From Pseudomonadota bacterium (GTDB lineage Bacteria > Pseudomonadota > Gammaproteobacteria > Burkholderiales > SG8-39): a stretch of DNA of 7,113 bases. The stretch spans positions 1 through 7,113 of the forward strand of contig JAJZUN010000137.1 in assembly GCA_021848555.1 (NCBI GenBank), given 5' to 3'. The notes under the pieces were generated by a model that saw only the letters and a list, made by a program, of their open reading frames with translations, ran no database searches and was not told the origin of the DNA. The stretch's first letter is position 1; every line of letters begins with the position of its first letter. This document shows positions 5,922 through 7,113 of the stretch, piece by piece. The position numbers and the translations under genes were made by a program.

Positions 5922-7113
5922 ATGCGAACCAAACTGTATCGATTTTTCGCCCTGCTGCTTGCGCTGTCCCTGCACGGGCTTGCCGGCGCGCAGGATCTGC
6001 TGCCGCCGGAATTGGCGTTCAAGTTCTCGGCGCAGGCCTTGGACGCGAGCACGCTGGAGCTGCGCTATCGCATCGCCGACGGCTACTACATGTACCGCGA
6101 CAAGTTCAAATTCACGGTCGGACCGGAAACGGTGAAACTCGGCAGCGCGCAGTTTCCGCAGGGCGAGGTGCACAACGACGAGTATTTCGGCAAGGTCGAG
6201 ACCTATCGCAAGGAGCTGCGCATCCGCCTGCCGATCACGCATGAGGCGGCCGTGGACAAGCTCAAGCTCACGGTCACCTCTCAGGGTTGCGCCGATGCCG
6301 GCGTGTGTTACGTGCCGCAGCAGCAGACGGCGCAGATCCAGCTCCCTGCCGCGGGCAGCGCGGCCGCCGCAGCTCCGGCTTCGGGCGGCGCAGCGGATGC
6401 GCCCGGGGCCGGCAACGATGAGGCGCGCTTTCACCGGCTGCTCGCGTCGGGCAGCTTGTGGCTGATCGCCGCCGCCTTTTTCGGTGCCGGCGTCCTGCTC
6501 ACGTTCACGCCCTGCGTGCTGCCGATGATTCCTATTCTGTCGGGCATTATCGTGGGCGAAGGCCGCGATGCCACCCGCACGCGCGCCTTCACTCTGTCCC
6601 TGGCCTATGTGCTGGGCATGTCGGTCACCTACACCGGGATCGGCGTCGGCGCTGCGCTGTCGGGCAACCTGTTGTCGGCCGCATTGCAGAGTCCTTGGGT
6701 CCTGTCGACGTTCGCCGCGGTGTTCGTGCTGTTGTCGCTATCGATGTTCGGCTTCTACGAATTGCAGCTGCCGGCGGCTTTCCACACGCGCATGACTCAT
6801 GCGAGCAGCCGTTTCAAGGGCGGGCACCTCGGCGCAGTGGTGCTGATGGGGGTGTTTTCGGCCGCCATCGTGAGCCCCTGCGTCGCCGCGCCGCTGGCCG
6901 GCGCGCTGCTCTACATCAGCCAGACGCGCGACGTACTTCTGGGAGGCATAGCCCTGTTCGCGATGTCCATCGGCATGGGCGTGCCGCTGATCCTGGTCGG
7001 CGTGTTCGAGGGCCAATTCCTGCCCAAGTCGGGGCGCTGGATGGCCTCGGTCAAGCATTTTTTCGGCGTGCTGCTGCTCGCGGTCGCGATCTGGATCGTG
7101 TCGCCGGTGCTGC
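5922..7113 (+). CDS. dsbD: Thiol:disulfide interchange protein DsbD (3' truncated by window)
   Basis: This inner-membrane protein carries electrons from cytoplasmic thioredoxin to periplasmic partners such as DsbC and cytochrome c maturation factors. The frame is open to the window end, giving 397 residues. A signal peptide is evident: basic MRTKLYR, a hydrophobic core, and a likely cut after AGA (21-23). The periplasmic alpha domain (about 24-142) contains the redox pair C123 and C129 in SQGCADAGVCY. An Ala/Gly/Pro-rich linker (143-165) leads to the membrane beta domain, with its first segment at about 179-200 holding TPCVLP (C198) and a later one holding SPCVAAPL (C320). The C198-C320 spacing of 122 equals that of the E. 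coli pair (C163/C285, mature numbering). The C-terminal thioredoxin-like gamma domain with its CxxC lies beyond the window. The start is 13 bases after cutA, with no Shine-Dalgarno in a C-rich gap. Confidence 0.95.
   Translation, partial: MRTKLYRFFALLLALSLHGLAGAQDLLPPELAFKFSAQALDASTLELRYRIADGYYMYRDKFKFTVGPETVKLGSAQFPQGEVHNDEYFGKVETYRKELRIRLPITHEAAVDKLKLTVTSQGCADAGVCYVPQQQTAQIQLPAAGSAAAAAPASGGAADAPGAGNDEARFHRLLASGSLWLIAAAFFGAGVLLTFTPCVLPMIPILSGIIVGEGRDATRTRAFTLSLAYVLGMSVTYTGIGVGAALSGNLLSAALQSPWVLSTFAAVFVLLSLSMFGFYELQLPAAFHTRMTHASSRFKGGHLGAVVLMGVFSAAIVSPCVAAPLAGALLYISQTRDVLLGGIALFAMSIGMGVPLILVGVFEGQFLPKSGRWMASVKHFFGVLLLAVAIWIVSPVL

Overview
The window is GC-rich, densely packed bacterial chromosome, most likely from a betaproteobacterium. 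The evidence is the style of the proteins, the strong G/C bias at third codon positions, and a cutA-dsbD pair sitting next to a ferredoxin-type reductase and an atypical SDR. This placement is inferred from gene content and was not tested by any search. No mobile element, CRISPR array, tRNA or rRNA was seen.

Region 1 (1-3375, + strand) is four of the genes of a branched-chain amino acid type (HAAT/Liv) ABC importer, in the order livH (5' end cut off by the window), livM, livG, livF. LivH and LivM are the membrane permeases and LivG and LivF are the ATPases. The periplasmic binding protein gene that would set the substrate is not in the window. livM and livG overlap by ATGA. livG and livF are separated by about 112 bases, and this gap is bridged exactly by a 39-codon frame that overlaps both neighbours by ATGA.

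Region 2 (3376-3622) lies between convergent genes. It has no intact gene but holds a minus-strand fragment of about 33 codons that reads like the metal-binding core of an ACMSD/amidohydrolase-2 family enzyme, apparently the remnant of a lost gene.

Region 3 (3623-4654, - strand) is a 343-residue reductase with an N-terminal plant-type [2Fe-2S] ferredoxin domain fused to an FAD/NAD(P)H domain, of the type often annotated as CDP-6-deoxy-3,4-glucoseen reductase. It is divergent from the next operon across only 39 bases, which hold overlapping promoter-like elements and no proper ribosome binding site for the + strand gene. Leaderless transcription is therefore plausible.

Region 4 (4694-7113, + strand) is a compact run of an atypical NAD(P)-binding SDR (YeeZ-like), cutA (divalent cation tolerance protein) and dsbD (thiol:disulfide interchange protein, 3' end cut off by the window). 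Short gaps of 15 and 13 bases suggest one transcript. The first two genes each end in a GC-rich inverted repeat placed at the stop codon.

Nothing here amounts to a new biological system. The most interesting items are the amidohydrolase remnant, the ATGA-to-ATGA mini-frame between livG and livF, and the very short divergent promoter region.
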